A model generated the notes under the pieces. That model saw only the letters and a list, made by a program, of their open reading frames with translations. It had not been told where the DNA came from and ran no database searches. A DNA stretch of 64,000 nt from CAYVQE01 sp964633205 (GTDB lineage: Bacteria; Myxococcota; B64-G9): positions 1 through 64,000 of the forward strand of contig CAZWFN010000012.1 of assembly GCA_964633205.1 (NCBI GenBank). The letters are read 5' to 3'. How positions within the stretch are numbered: position 1 is the first letter of the stretch; each line of letters starts with the position of its first letter. The position numbers were made by a program, and so were the translations under genes. Shown here piece after piece: positions 33,499 through 42,716 of this stretch.

Positions 33499-35055
33499 GT
33501 GGTGGATTTGACGCAGCAGCCGAAAAAGCTGTCCCAGTTGCTCACCGAACTCGAGGCTGTCGAGCTCCAGGGCGAGGCCGGGGTCGAGGTGCGCGGCTTG
33601 ACCACCGACTCGCGCCGGGTCGAGCCGGGTTGGCTGTTCGCCGCCCTGCCGGGCCAGCGCAGCGACGGCCACTCCTTCGTGGCCCAGGCGGTCGAGCGCG
33701 GCGCCAGCGCGGTTCTGGTCTCCGAGCCGATCCGCGGTGTCCGACCGCCCGCGGTGGTCTTGGTGGACGACGTGGCCGCCAGCCTGGCCCGGTTGGCCGG
33801 CGCCTTCACCGATCACCCGTCGCGGCAGCTGGAGCTGATCGGCATCACCGGCACCAACGGCAAGACGACTCTGACCTATCTGCTCGAGGCGATCTTCGCG
33901 CGCGCCGGCCGGCGGCCCGGGATCATCGGCACGGTCGACATCCGCTACGGCGACCGCACCGAGCACAGCCCCCACACCACCCCCCAGGCGCCCGAGCTGC
34001 ATGCCCTGTTGCGGCGGATGGTGGCGGCCAGAGCGGATGTGGCCGCGATGGAGGTCTCCTCGCACGCCCTGGCGCTGCAACGGGTTCGCGGGGTCCACTT
34101 CCGGGCGGCGGTGTTCACCAACCTCAGCCGCGATCACCTTGATTTCCACGGCGATCTGGAGCGCTATGCCGCGGCCAAGGCCCTGCTGTTCGAGCGCGAG
34201 CTGCGCGAGAGCCGGGCCGCCGATCGGCTGGCGGTGATCAACATCGACGATGCCCATGCCCGCCAGGTGGTGGCCGGCTGGGACGGGCGCACCGTGCGCT
34301 ACGGCCTGTCCGGCCGCGGTGACGTGTTCCCGACTGGACAGCCGCGTTGGGGCCTGGACGGCATCCGGGCGCAGCTGCATACCCCGGCCGGACCGGTCGC
34401 GGTGCACAGCGCGCTGATCGGACGGCACAACCTCGAGAACCTGACCGCAGCCGCGGCGGTGGCCTGGGCGCTGGGCACACCCGCGGAGGCCATCGCGGCC
34501 GGACTGCAGGATTGCCAGCGGATCCCCGGGCGCCTGGAACGGGTGGTGGGCCCGATCGACTGCCCGGCGGTGTTCGTCGACTACGCCCACACCGATCAGG
34601 CCCTGGTCAACGTGCTGGCCACCCTGGGCCCGCTGACCCGCGGCCGGCTGCTGGTGGTGTTCGGTTGCGGCGGCGATCGCGATCGCGGCAAGCGACCGTT
34701 GATGGCCGAAGCGGTGGCCCACGGCGCCGGGTTGGCCGTGGTCACCTCGGACAACCCGCGCACCGAAGACCCCCTGGCCATCATCGCCGAGGTGGTGCCG
34801 GGGCTCACCGGCCAGGGCTGGCACCGGCTGGAGCCGGCGGCGCTGCGCGACGCGGCGCAGGCCTTCTGCATCGAACCCGATCGGCGGGCCGCCATTCGGC
34901 TGGCGCTGGCTGTGGCCCGGCCCGAGGATGTGGTGCTGGTGGCCGGCAAGGGACACGAGACCTATCAGCTGCTGGGCGACCGGGTATTGGATTTCGACGA
35001 CCGGCTCGAGGCGCGGCGCGCGCTCGAGCTGCGGGCCGGCGGAGCGGTGGAATGA
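33499..35055 (+). CDS. murE: UDP-MurNAc-L-Ala-D-Glu:meso-diaminopimelate ligase MurE
   Basis: 518 residues from GTG 33499; a second GTG follows directly at 33502. The ATP site is G-I-T-G-T-N-G-K-T-T (118-124 core). S-D-N-P-R-T-E-D-P holds the D-N-P-R motif of enzymes that add meso-diaminopimelate rather than lysine. A central domain with E-V-S-S-H-A-L and the C-terminal G-K-G-H-E-T-Y-Q complete the Mur ligase fold. It adds the third residue of the stem peptide. Its stop overlaps the murF start (ATGA). Confidence 0.96.
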   Translation: MVDLTQQPKKLSQLLTELEAVELQGEAGVEVRGLTTDSRRVEPGWLFAALPGQRSDGHSFVAQAVERGASAVLVSEPIRGVRPPAVVLVDDVAASLARLAGAFTDHPSRQLELIGITGTNGKTTLTYLLEAIFARAGRRPGIIGTVDIRYGDRTEHSPHTTPQAPELHALLRRMVAARADVAAMEVSSHALALQRVRGVHFRAAVFTNLSRDHLDFHGDLERYAAAKALLFERELRESRAADRLAVINIDDAHARQVVAGWDGRTVRYGLSGRGDVFPTGQPRWGLDGIRAQLHTPAGPVAVHSALIGRHNLENLTAAAAVAWALGTPAEAIAAGLQDCQRIPGRLERVVGPIDCPAVFVDYAHTDQALVNVLATLGPLTRGRLLVVFGCGGDRDRGKRPLMAEAVAHGAGLAVVTSDNPRTEDPLAIIAEVVPGLTGQGWHRLEPAALRDAAQAFCIEPDRRAAIRLALAVARPEDVVLVAGKGHETYQLLGDRVLDFDDRLEARRALELRAGGAVE

Positions 35056-36497
35056 GCGACGCAGCGCAGGCGCAGGCGGCGCTGTTGACGGCCGGTCAGG
35101 TGGCCGCGGCCACCGGCGGCGAGCTGGTGCAGGGAGCGGCTGCGACGGCCGTCTGCGCGGTGACCAGCGACAGCCGGGCCGTCGAGCCCGAGGCCCTGTT
35201 CGTGGCGCTGCGCGGCGAGCGGTTCGACGGTGCCCGCTTCTGCGCCGCGGCCGCCGGAGCCGGCGCCAGCGCGGTGTTGGTCGAGCGGGCCGGCTGGGAG
35301 GCCGGGCTCTGCGCCGAATTGCCGCCGGCGGTGGCGGTGGTGGCGGTGGCCGACAGCCTGCGCGCGCTCGGCGACCTGGCCGCCTGGCATCGGCGCCGCT
35401 TCTCGGCCCACGTGATCGGCGTGACCGGATCGAACGGCAAGACCTCGACCAAGGAGATGATCGCCGCCGTGCTCGGTGGGGCGCCGGCGGTGCTCCACAA
35501 CCGCGGCAACTTCAACAACCTGATCGGCATGCCGCGCTCCTTGCTCGAGCTGGGGCCGCAACACCGGTGGGTGGTGTTGGAGATGGGGATGAACGTCCCC
35601 GGCGAGATCGCCCGGCTGGCCGAGGTGGCCGCGCCCGAGTGGGGTGTGTTGACCAACGTCCACCAGGTGCACCTTGAGGGACTGGGCAGCCTGCAGGCGG
35701 TGGCCGCGGCCAAGGGCGAGCTGCTCGAGGCGTTGCCGGCCGGCGGAGCGGCCGTGCTCAACGCCGACGATCCGCTGGTGCTGCAGCAAGCGCGGCGAAC
35801 CCGAGCGCGGCAGCTGACCTTCGGCCAGAGCCCGGCGGCCGACGTGCGGGTGGAGCGGATGGAGCCCACGCCCCGGGGGCTGGCCATCGGGCTGCGTCTG
35901 GCCGGGGGGGCGGTGCAGTTCGAGCTGGAGCGGATCGGCGCCCACAACGCCATGAACGCGGCCGCGGCCGCCGCGGTGGGTCAGCTGGCCGGGCTGGACG
36001 CTGCGCGCATCGCCGAACGGCTGGCCCGGGCTCCGGCCCCGCCGATGCGCATGGAGGTCAAGCGCCTGGGCGATCTGTCGTTGCTGGTCGATTGCTACAA
36101 CGCCAACCCGCGTTCGGTGCAGATCGCCCTCGACAGCTTGGGCCGGCTGCCGGCCAGCGGACCCCGGCTGGCCGTGCTGGGCGACATGGCCGAGTTGGGC
36201 GCGGCGGCCGAGCAGCTCCACCGCCAGGTGGGTCGGGTGGCGGCCGAGGTGGGCATCGACGGCCTGTGCACCATCGGCCCGCTGGCCGCCCACATCGCCG
36301 CCGAGGCCCGGCGCGCCGGGCTGGCCGCCGTGGAGCAGGCCGCGGATCTCGAGGGGGTTCTGGATTGGGTCGAGCGCCAGCGGGCGCCGGGGGGCTGGTT
36401 GTTGATCAAGGGATCGCGCCGGATGCGGTTGGAGCGGCTGGTGACCGCTCTGGTCGCACCGGGCGCGCCAGAGCGTGCAGGCGCCGGGGAGCCGTGA
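35052..36497 (+). CDS. murF: UDP-MurNAc-tripeptide:D-alanyl-D-alanine ligase MurF
   Basis: 481 residues from the ATG at 35052, which overlaps the murE stop by four bases; a longer open frame upstream is a shadow of murE. The ATP loop is G-V-T-G-S-N-G-K-T-S-T-K-E (about 122-134), followed by N-R-G-N-F-N-N-L-I-G-M-P, which is specific to MurF. The C-terminal domain contains V-D-C-Y-N-A-N-P. It completes the pentapeptide precursor by adding D-Ala-D-Ala, supplied by Ddl encoded later in the same cluster. Confidence 0.96.
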   Translation: MSDAAQAQAALLTAGQVAAATGGELVQGAAATAVCAVTSDSRAVEPEALFVALRGERFDGARFCAAAAGAGASAVLVERAGWEAGLCAELPPAVAVVAVADSLRALGDLAAWHRRRFSAHVIGVTGSNGKTSTKEMIAAVLGGAPAVLHNRGNFNNLIGMPRSLLELGPQHRWVVLEMGMNVPGEIARLAEVAAPEWGVLTNVHQVHLEGLGSLQAVAAAKGELLEALPAGGAAVLNADDPLVLQQARRTRARQLTFGQSPAADVRVERMEPTPRGLAIGLRLAGGAVQFELERIGAHNAMNAAAAAAVGQLAGLDAARIAERLARAPAPPMRMEVKRLGDLSLLVDCYNANPRSVQIALDSLGRLPASGPRLAVLGDMAELGAAAEQLHRQVGRVAAEVGIDGLCTIGPLAAHIAAEARRAGLAAVEQAADLEGVLDWVERQRAPGGWLLIKGSRRMRLERLVTALVAPGAPERAGAGEP

Positions 36498-36503
36498 GCC
36501 GCC

Positions 36504-37595
36504 ATGTTGTACTACCTGCTCTACCAATACGATCAGTGGGTCAATGTGGTGCGCTACCCGTCCTTTCGGGCCATCGCCGCCGGGGCCACCGCCTTGATCG
36601 CCGGTCTGCTGCTCTACCCACCCTTCATCCGCTGGTTGCGGGCGGTGCAGTCGGGCGCCTCGAACATCCGCGAGGACACCCCGGAGACCCACCAGGCCAA
36701 GTCGGGCACGCCGACCATGGGTGGAACGCTGCTGCTGGTGGCCATTCTGCTCAGTTGCCTGCTGTGGTGCGACCTGACCGATCTGAAGCTGCTGGCGGTC
36801 ATGGCCATGATGACCTGTTTCGGGCTGATCGGCTTCATGGACGACTACCGCAAGCTGCGGCTCAAGAACTCCAAGGGCCTGCCGGGCAAGCTGCGCCTGC
36901 TGGCCGAGTTCGGTGTGGCCGGCTTCATCATGACCATGCTGATGATCCAGCCGGGCTGGGACACCCGGGTTTCCTTTCCGGTGGTCAACTTCGAGCTGTT
37001 CAACCCGGACATCGGCTGGGGCTACATGGCGCTGGCGTTGGTGGTGATCGTCGGTACGGCCAACGCGGTCAACATCACCGACGGCCTCGACGGCTTGGCG
37101 GTGGGGCCGATCATTACCTCGGGGTTCGTGTTTTTGGTGCTGGCCTATGCCGCGGGCACGGTGCTGTTCAAAACCTTCGTGTTGGCCGAGTACCTGCGCA
37201 TCCCGCACATTCCGGGTGCCGAGGAGCTGGCCGTCTTCTGCGCGGCGCTGATGGGCGCCGGCATCAGCTTCTTGTGGTACAACACGTTTCCCGCCTCGGT
37301 GTTCATGGGCGACGTGGGTTCGCTGTCGATGGGCGCCAGCCTGGGCATGCTGGCCGTGCTGACCAAGAACGAGATCGTCTCGGCCATCATCCACGGGGTG
37401 TTCTTGATGGAGATCCTGTCGGTGGTGATCCAGGTGCTGTCGTTCAAGCTGACCGGACGCCGGGTGTTCCGCATGGCGCCGCTGCACCACCACTACGAGC
37501 TGAAGGGCTGGGCCGAGCCGAAGATCATCGTCCGTTTCTGGATCATGTCGATCATGCTGGCGCTGGTGGGACTGGCCAGCCTCAAGCTGCGCTGA
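36504..37595 (+). CDS. mraY: Phospho-MurNAc-pentapeptide translocase MraY
   Basis: 363 residues with about ten membrane segments. Catalytic landmarks are G-F-M-D-D-Y-R-K-L near residue 112, N-I-T-D-G-L-D-G-L near 193, and H-H-H-Y-E-L-K-G-W near the C terminus. It transfers phospho-MurNAc-pentapeptide to undecaprenyl phosphate, making lipid I at the inner membrane. Start 36504 lies 6 bp after the murF stop. Confidence 0.97.
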   Translation: MLYYLLYQYDQWVNVVRYPSFRAIAAGATALIAGLLLYPPFIRWLRAVQSGASNIREDTPETHQAKSGTPTMGGTLLLVAILLSCLLWCDLTDLKLLAVMAMMTCFGLIGFMDDYRKLRLKNSKGLPGKLRLLAEFGVAGFIMTMLMIQPGWDTRVSFPVVNFELFNPDIGWGYMALALVVIVGTANAVNITDGLDGLAVGPIITSGFVFLVLAYAAGTVLFKTFVLAEYLRIPHIPGAEELAVFCAALMGAGISFLWYNTFPASVFMGDVGSLSMGASLGMLAVLTKNEIVSAIIHGVFLMEILSVVIQVLSFKLTGRRVFRMAPLHHHYELKGWAEPKIIVRFWIMSIMLALVGLASLKLR

Positions 37596-37605
37596 GGGAG
37601 AGTGC

Positions 37606-38988
37606 GTGGATCGGGTGGGCTCCATTCTCGACGGGTTGGCCGGACGCCGCGTGCTGGTGGTGGGCCTGGCGCGTTCCGGCGCGGCCGCGGCCCGGGTGCT
37701 GGCCGCGCGCGGGGCGCACGTGACCGGCACCGACCGGAGCTCCGCGGTGGCTGCTGCCGACGAACTGGCGGCTGCCGGCGTGGAGCTGCGACTCGGCGGC
37801 GATCGGCCGGAGCTGGTGGCCGACAGCGAGATGGTGGTGCTCAGCCCGGGCGTGCCGCTGGAAGGCGCGCTGGCTGCCGCCGCCCGCGGGCGCGGAGTAC
37901 CGGTGATCGGCGAGCTGGAGCTGGCCTGGCGGCTGGCCGCCATCGAGACCGTGGCGGTGACCGGCACCAACGGCAAGTCCACCACCACCGCCTTGTGCGC
38001 CCACCTGCTCGAGCGTGCCGGCCGGCGGGTCTTTTTGGGCGGCAACATCGGCCGCCCGCTCAGCGAACTGCTGCTGCCGGAGGCCGCCGCGACGGCGGCC
38101 GAGCTGGCGGTGGTCGAGGTGTCGAGCTTCCAGCTCGAGCACCTCAGCGCCGCCGACGTGCTGGCGCCGCGGGCGGCCGTCTGGCTGAACCTGACGCCGG
38201 ATCATCTGGACCGCCACGGCGACCAGGCGCGTTACGGCGCCATCAAACGGCGCTTGTTCGCCGGTCAGGGGCCGGAGCAAACCGCCGTGCTGTTCGCCGA
38301 CGACGACTGGGTGCAGCGGATGACCGAAGGGCTGGGGGCGCGGCGGCGCGCCTTCGGGCGCGACGCGCGCCTATTGACCGCAACCGATTGCCGCATCGAC
38401 GGCCGCCGCTTGCTGTTCGAGCGCGGCCGGCTGGAGCTGCGCAATCCGCGCCTGGCCGGCGACCACAACGCAGAGAACGCGGCCGCCGCCGTGCTGGTGG
38501 CCGCCGAACTGGGCGCCGGGCTGTCGGCTCTGCAGGCCGGGCTCGACGACTTCCCCGGTCTGGCCCACCGGCTGGAGCCGGTGCGCGAGCTGGACGGGGT
38601 GAGTTGGATCAACGACTCCAAGGGGACCAACCCGGACGCCACGGCCAAATCGCTGACCGGGTTCGCCGGTGGGGTCATCTTGATCGCCGGCGGACGGGGC
38701 AAGGGCACCGACTACCGCAAGCTGCGCCAGAGTGTCGCCCAGCGGGTCAGCCGGCTGCTGCTGCTGGGCGAGGACCGCGAGCGGCTGGCCGCCGATCTGG
38801 GCGGCGCCGCCGAGATGGAGCTGGTGGCCGACATGGAGGCGGCGGTCGCGCGGGCGCGCCAGCTGGCGCGTTCCGGTGACACCGTGTTGCTCAGCCCGGC
38901 CTGCGCCTCGTTCGACATGTTCGACGACTATGCCCACCGGGGCGATGTATTTCGTTCTCTGGTCGAAGCGCTGGAGGCGGGGTCATGA
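37606..38988 (+). CDS. murD: UDP-MurNAc-L-alanine:D-glutamate ligase MurD
   Basis: 460 residues from GTG 37606 with GGGAG upstream. The N-terminal Rossmann part is V-L-V-V-G-L-A-R-S-G-A-A-A-A. The ATP loop is V-T-G-T-N-G-K-S-T-T near residue 120. E-V-S-S-F-Q-L-E-H and W-I-N-D-S-K-G-T-N-P-D-A-T are MurD-specific. It adds D-Glu to UDP-MurNAc-L-Ala. Its stop overlaps the ftsW ATG by four bases, suggesting coupled translation. Confidence 0.96.
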   Translation: MDRVGSILDGLAGRRVLVVGLARSGAAAARVLAARGAHVTGTDRSSAVAAADELAAAGVELRLGGDRPELVADSEMVVLSPGVPLEGALAAAARGRGVPVIGELELAWRLAAIETVAVTGTNGKSTTTALCAHLLERAGRRVFLGGNIGRPLSELLLPEAAATAAELAVVEVSSFQLEHLSAADVLAPRAAVWLNLTPDHLDRHGDQARYGAIKRRLFAGQGPEQTAVLFADDDWVQRMTEGLGARRRAFGRDARLLTATDCRIDGRRLLFERGRLELRNPRLAGDHNAENAAAAVLVAAELGAGLSALQAGLDDFPGLAHRLEPVRELDGVSWINDSKGTNPDATAKSLTGFAGGVILIAGGRGKGTDYRKLRQSVAQRVSRLLLLGEDRERLAADLGGAAEMELVADMEAAVARARQLARSGDTVLLSPACASFDMFDDYAHRGDVFRSLVEALEAGS

Positions 38989-40118
38989 CCGAAGCCCGCC
39001 GGGTCGATGGTGTGCTGCTGTTCGCCGTGCTGGGCCTGCTGGCTTTCGGCCTGGTGATGGTCTACTCGGCCAGTGCCATCTCGGCCCAGGCCCAGACCGG
39101 CGACGCCGCCTACTATCTGAAGCGCCAGCTGCTGGCCGCCCTGCTCGGCCTGGGAGCCCTGGTCTTCGGGCTGCGGCTGGGCACCCGGCGCTTGGTGGGG
39201 CTGTCCTATCCCTTGCTGCTGGCCGGCGTGTTGCTGCTGGTGGCCGTGCTGCTGCCCGGTGTGGGTACCCGGGTGGGCGGCTCGTCGCGCTGGTTGCGGT
39301 TGGGGGTGCTCAATTTCCAGCCCGGCGAGCTGATCAAGGTGGTCTTCGTGGTCTACCTGGCCTGCTCGCTGACCCGCAAGAAAGAGCAGATCCAGGCCTT
39401 TTCGGTCGGCTTTCTGCCCCACCTGCTGATCAGCGGGGTGCTGGTGGTGCTGCTGCTGGCCCAACCCGATTTCGGCACGGCCACCATTCTGTGCGTGCTG
39501 TTGTTCCTGATGCTCTATGTGGCCGGCACCCGCCTGCGCTACATCACCGTCGCGGCGCTGGCGGCGTTGCCGATGGCCTACGGCCTGATCGTCGGCTCCG
39601 AATACCGCATGCGCCGGCTGCTGGCCTTCTTGGATCCCTGGGCTCACCGGTTCGACATCGGCTACCACATCTCCGAGAGCCTGATGAGCTTCGGCTCGGG
39701 CGGGGTGCTCGGTGTGGGCCTGGGCGAGGGCAAGCACAAGCTGTTCTTCCTGCCGGCCGCCCACACCGACTTCATCTACTCGTTGGTGGGCGAGGAACTG
39801 GGGCTGATCGGCGCGGTGGCGCTGCTGCTCCTGTTCGCGGTGGTGGTCTGGCGGGGCCTGCGGGCCGCCTGGCGGGCCCCGGACCTGTTCGGGACCTACC
39901 TGGCCTTCGGCCTGACGGCGCTGATCGGAATGCAGACCCTGATCAACATGGGGGTGGTCACCGGCCTGCTGCCGACCAAGGGGCTGACCCTGCCGCTGGT
40001 CAGCTACGGCGGTAGCTCGTTGATCTGCACCCTGTTCGCGGTCGGCTTGCTGCTGAGCATCTCCGCCCAGGGCCAGCCCGGCCAGGCCGTGGGCGATTCC
40101 AAGGTGACCTGGCCCTGA
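38985..40118 (+). CDS. ftsW: SEDS-family peptidoglycan glycosyltransferase FtsW
   Basis: 377 residues with about ten membrane segments. The SEDS features V-M-V-Y-S-A-S-A, R-W-L-R-L-G-V-L-N-F-Q-P-G-E and the catalytic Asp in A-Q-P-D-F-G-T (near 163) are present, as is L-P-L-V-S-Y-G-G-S-S near the end. With FtsI it polymerises septal glycan strands from lipid II. Its position between murD and murG is the standard dcw order, which favours FtsW over RodA. Confidence 0.95.
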   Translation: MTEARRVDGVLLFAVLGLLAFGLVMVYSASAISAQAQTGDAAYYLKRQLLAALLGLGALVFGLRLGTRRLVGLSYPLLLAGVLLLVAVLLPGVGTRVGGSSRWLRLGVLNFQPGELIKVVFVVYLACSLTRKKEQIQAFSVGFLPHLLISGVLVVLLLAQPDFGTATILCVLLFLMLYVAGTRLRYITVAALAALPMAYGLIVGSEYRMRRLLAFLDPWAHRFDIGYHISESLMSFGSGGVLGVGLGEGKHKLFFLPAAHTDFIYSLVGEELGLIGAVALLLLFAVVVWRGLRAAWRAPDLFGTYLAFGLTALIGMQTLINMGVVTGLLPTKGLTLPLVSYGGSSLICTLFAVGLLLSISAQGQPGQAVGDSKVTWP

Positions 40119-40176
40119 GGCCGGGGAGTGTGCTGCGCGTGGGACGGGAACGGACAAAGCGGTTGCAGACCGGACG

Positions 40177-41304
40177 ATGGCGGGAGGGCCCGTGCGTTTC
40201 TTGATCGCAGGCGGCGGAACCGGCGGCCATCTGTTTCCGGGCATCGCCCTGGCCCAGGAGCTGGTCGGCCGCAACCAGGGCCACGAGGTGCTGTTCGTCG
40301 GCACCCGCCACGGGCTCGAGGTGCGCCACGTGCCGCGGGCCGGCTTCGCGCTGGAGCTGATCGAGGTCGGCCAGCTCAAGGGCCGGGGTCTGCTGGGTTG
40401 GCTGCGGGGCCTGCTGCGGATCCCGCGCGCCATGTGGCAGTCGCGCCGCATCCTACGGCGGTTCCGGCCGCAGGTGGTGATCGGGGTCGGCGGCTACGCT
40501 TCCGGGCCGTTGGTGCTGACCGCCTGGCTCAAGCGCATCCCCACCCTGGTGCTGGAGCAAAACGCCCTGCCGGGTTTGACCAACCGCCTGCTGGGCAAGG
40601 TGGTGCGCCGGGTGGTGGTGGCCTTCCCCCGGGCCGAAGCGCACTTCCCGCGCAAAAAGACGTCGCTGCTGGGCAACCCGGTGCGCAGGGACCTGCTGGA
40701 GAACTTCCTGCGCAGCAACGAGCCCAAGGACGAGCGGTGCTTGTTGGTGGTGGGCGGTTCCCAAGGGGCGCAAGCGCTCAACCGCCTGGTGCCCCAGGCG
40801 GTGGCCGGGCTGATACCCCGCTGCCCCGATCTGCGGGTGGTCCACCAGTCGGGCGAGCGCGAGCGCGAGCAGGTCGTGGAGCGCTACCGCGCCCTGGATC
40901 TCGAGGCGCTGGTCGAGGTGCGGGCCTTCATCGACGACATGGCCGCCGCCTACCGGTCGGCCGACGTGGTGGTCAGCCGCGCCGGCGCCACCACCGTGAC
41001 CGAGTTGGCCCTGTGTCGCAAGCCGGCCCTGCTGATCCCCTTTCCCCACGCGGCCGACGACCACCAGCGGATCAACGCCCGGGCGTTGGTCGACGCCGGT
41101 GCGGCGGTCATGCTGCTCGAGTCCGAGCTCGATGCGCAGCGGTTGACCGACGAGCTGGCCGCCATCCTGTGCGACGGCGAGCGGCGGGCGCAGATGGAAG
41201 AGGCCGCCGCTGTGGTCGGCCGGCCGGAAGCGGCCCGAGACATCGCCGAGCTCTGTCTGGAGCTGGGCGGGTGGCAGACCAAGCGCGGCGGGGAGGAGTC
41301 CTGA
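40177..41304 (+). CDS. murG: Lipid II synthase MurG (UDP-GlcNAc transferase)
   Basis: 375 residues from ATG 40177; GTG 40192 would give the family's usual N terminus R-F-L-I-A-G-G-G-T-G-G-H, but its GGGAGGG site is only three bases away. The glycine loop G-G-G-T-G-G-H-L-F-P-G-I-A is the membrane/acceptor-binding motif. G-G-S-Q-G-A-Q-A-L-N and the C-terminal S-R-A-G-A-T-T-V-T-E-L complete the GT-B fold. It converts lipid I to lipid II. One base overlaps murC (TGATG). Confidence 0.96.
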   Translation: MAGGPVRFLIAGGGTGGHLFPGIALAQELVGRNQGHEVLFVGTRHGLEVRHVPRAGFALELIEVGQLKGRGLLGWLRGLLRIPRAMWQSRRILRRFRPQVVIGVGGYASGPLVLTAWLKRIPTLVLEQNALPGLTNRLLGKVVRRVVVAFPRAEAHFPRKKTSLLGNPVRRDLLENFLRSNEPKDERCLLVVGGSQGAQALNRLVPQAVAGLIPRCPDLRVVHQSGEREREQVVERYRALDLEALVEVRAFIDDMAAAYRSADVVVSRAGATTVTELALCRKPALLIPFPHAADDHQRINARALVDAGAAVMLLESELDAQRLTDELAAILCDGERRAQMEEAAAVVGRPEAARDIAELCLELGGWQTKRGGEES

Positions 41305-42716
41305 TGCCCTTGCGCCGCACTTACCAGGTCCACTTCGTCGGCATCGGCGGCATCGGAATGAGCGGGATCGCCGAGGTGCTGCTCAACGTGGGTTATCGGG
41401 TCAGCGGTTCCGACCTGGCGGCCAGCGAGACCACGCTGCGGCTGGAGAACCTCGGTGCCCGGATAGCCATCGGCCACGCTGCCGACCAGGTGGGCCCGGC
41501 CGATGCAGTGGTGGTCTCAAGTGCGGTGACAGCAGACAACCCGGAGGTGGTCGAAGCCCGGCGCCGCGGCGTTCCGGTCATCCAGCGCGCCGAGATGCTG
41601 GCCGAGCTGATGCGCATGAAGGTGGCCATCTGTGTCGCCGGCTCTCACGGCAAGACCACCACCACTTCGATTTTGGGCTCGGTGTTGGCCGAGGGCGGCC
41701 TCGACCCGACCATGATCATCGGCGGCCGGCTCAACTCGTTGGGCAGCAACGCCCGGTTGGGCCAGAGCGAGTACCTGGTGGCCGAGGCGGACGAGAGCGA
41801 CGGCTCGTTTCTCAAGCTGACGCCGACCTACGGCGTCATCACCAACATCGATCCCGAACACCTGGATCACTACGGCTCGATCGAACGGCTGCATGCCGCC
41901 TTCATCGAGTTCGCCAACAAGGTGCCCTTCTACGGGCTGGTGGCCGTGTGCATCGACCATCCAGTGGTCCAGGATATCCTGCCCCACATCGGCAAGCGCC
42001 TGGTGACCTATGGCCTGGATGCCGCGGCCGACTACCGGGCCGTCGACCTGGACTTCGGCCCGGACTGCGTCCGCTTCGACATCTACCGCGGCAAGCGCCT
42101 GCTGGGACCGGTGGAGCTGAAGATGATCGGCGAGCACAACGCGCTCAACGCCCTGGCCTGCATCGCGGTGGCCGACGAGCTGCAGGTGCCGTTCGCCCGG
42201 GTGCAGGTGGCACTGGAGCGGTTCGAAGGCATCCAGCGGCGTTTCACCCAGCGCGGCCGCGCCGCCGGGGTGACCGTGGTCGATGACTACGGCCACCACC
42301 CGGTCGAGATCCGAGCCACTCTGGCCGGAGCGCGCAAGGCGTTCAGCAACCGGCTGCTGGTGGTGTTCCAACCCCACCGCTACAGCCGCACCCGGGACCT
42401 GGAACGCGAGTTCCACGCCGCCTTCGACCGGGCCGACGTGTTGCTGGTCATGGACATCTATCCGGCTGGCGAGCAGCCCATCGAAGGCGTGCATGCGCGG
42501 ATGCTCTATCGCGGCATCCGCAGCCACGGCCCGCGCGAGACCCATTACATCGCCGACCGCGAGCACGTGGTCGACTGGTTGCTCGCCAACGTGCGGCCGG
42601 ACGATTGGGTGGTGACCATGGGCGCCGGTGACGTGTGGCGGGTCGGCGAGGAGTTGCTCGAGCGGCTGCGGCGCCGAGAAGACGCGCAAGCCGGCGGTGA
42701 GCGAGGCGGATCATGA
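41304..42716 (+). CDS. murC: UDP-N-acetylmuramate:L-alanine ligase MurC
   Basis: 470 residues from ATG 41304. H-F-V-G-I-G-G-I-G-M-S-G-I-A-E opens the Rossmann-like domain. A-G-S-H-G-K-T-T-T-T (about 112-121) is the ATP loop. D-D-Y-G-H-H-P-V-E-I and F-Q-P-H-R-Y-S-R-T are the MurC-specific C-terminal motifs. It adds the first residue of the stem peptide. The gene is not fused to or followed by murB. Its stop overlaps ddl by four bases. Confidence 0.97.
   Translation: MPLRRTYQVHFVGIGGIGMSGIAEVLLNVGYRVSGSDLAASETTLRLENLGARIAIGHAADQVGPADAVVVSSAVTADNPEVVEARRRGVPVIQRAEMLAELMRMKVAICVAGSHGKTTTTSILGSVLAEGGLDPTMIIGGRLNSLGSNARLGQSEYLVAEADESDGSFLKLTPTYGVITNIDPEHLDHYGSIERLHAAFIEFANKVPFYGLVAVCIDHPVVQDILPHIGKRLVTYGLDAAADYRAVDLDFGPDCVRFDIYRGKRLLGPVELKMIGEHNALNALACIAVADELQVPFARVQVALERFEGIQRRFTQRGRAAGVTVVDDYGHHPVEIRATLAGARKAFSNRLLVVFQPHRYSRTRDLEREFHAAFDRADVLLVMDIYPAGEQPIEGVHARMLYRGIRSHGPRETHYIADREHVVDWLLANVRPDDWVVTMGAGDVWRVGEELLERLRRREDAQAGGERGGS

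Noticed and set aside
40128..42716. 862-residue MurG-MurC fusion
   Set aside because: The first part is the shadow frame of murG. True murG (40177-41304) and murC (41304-42716) are separate and overlap by one base.
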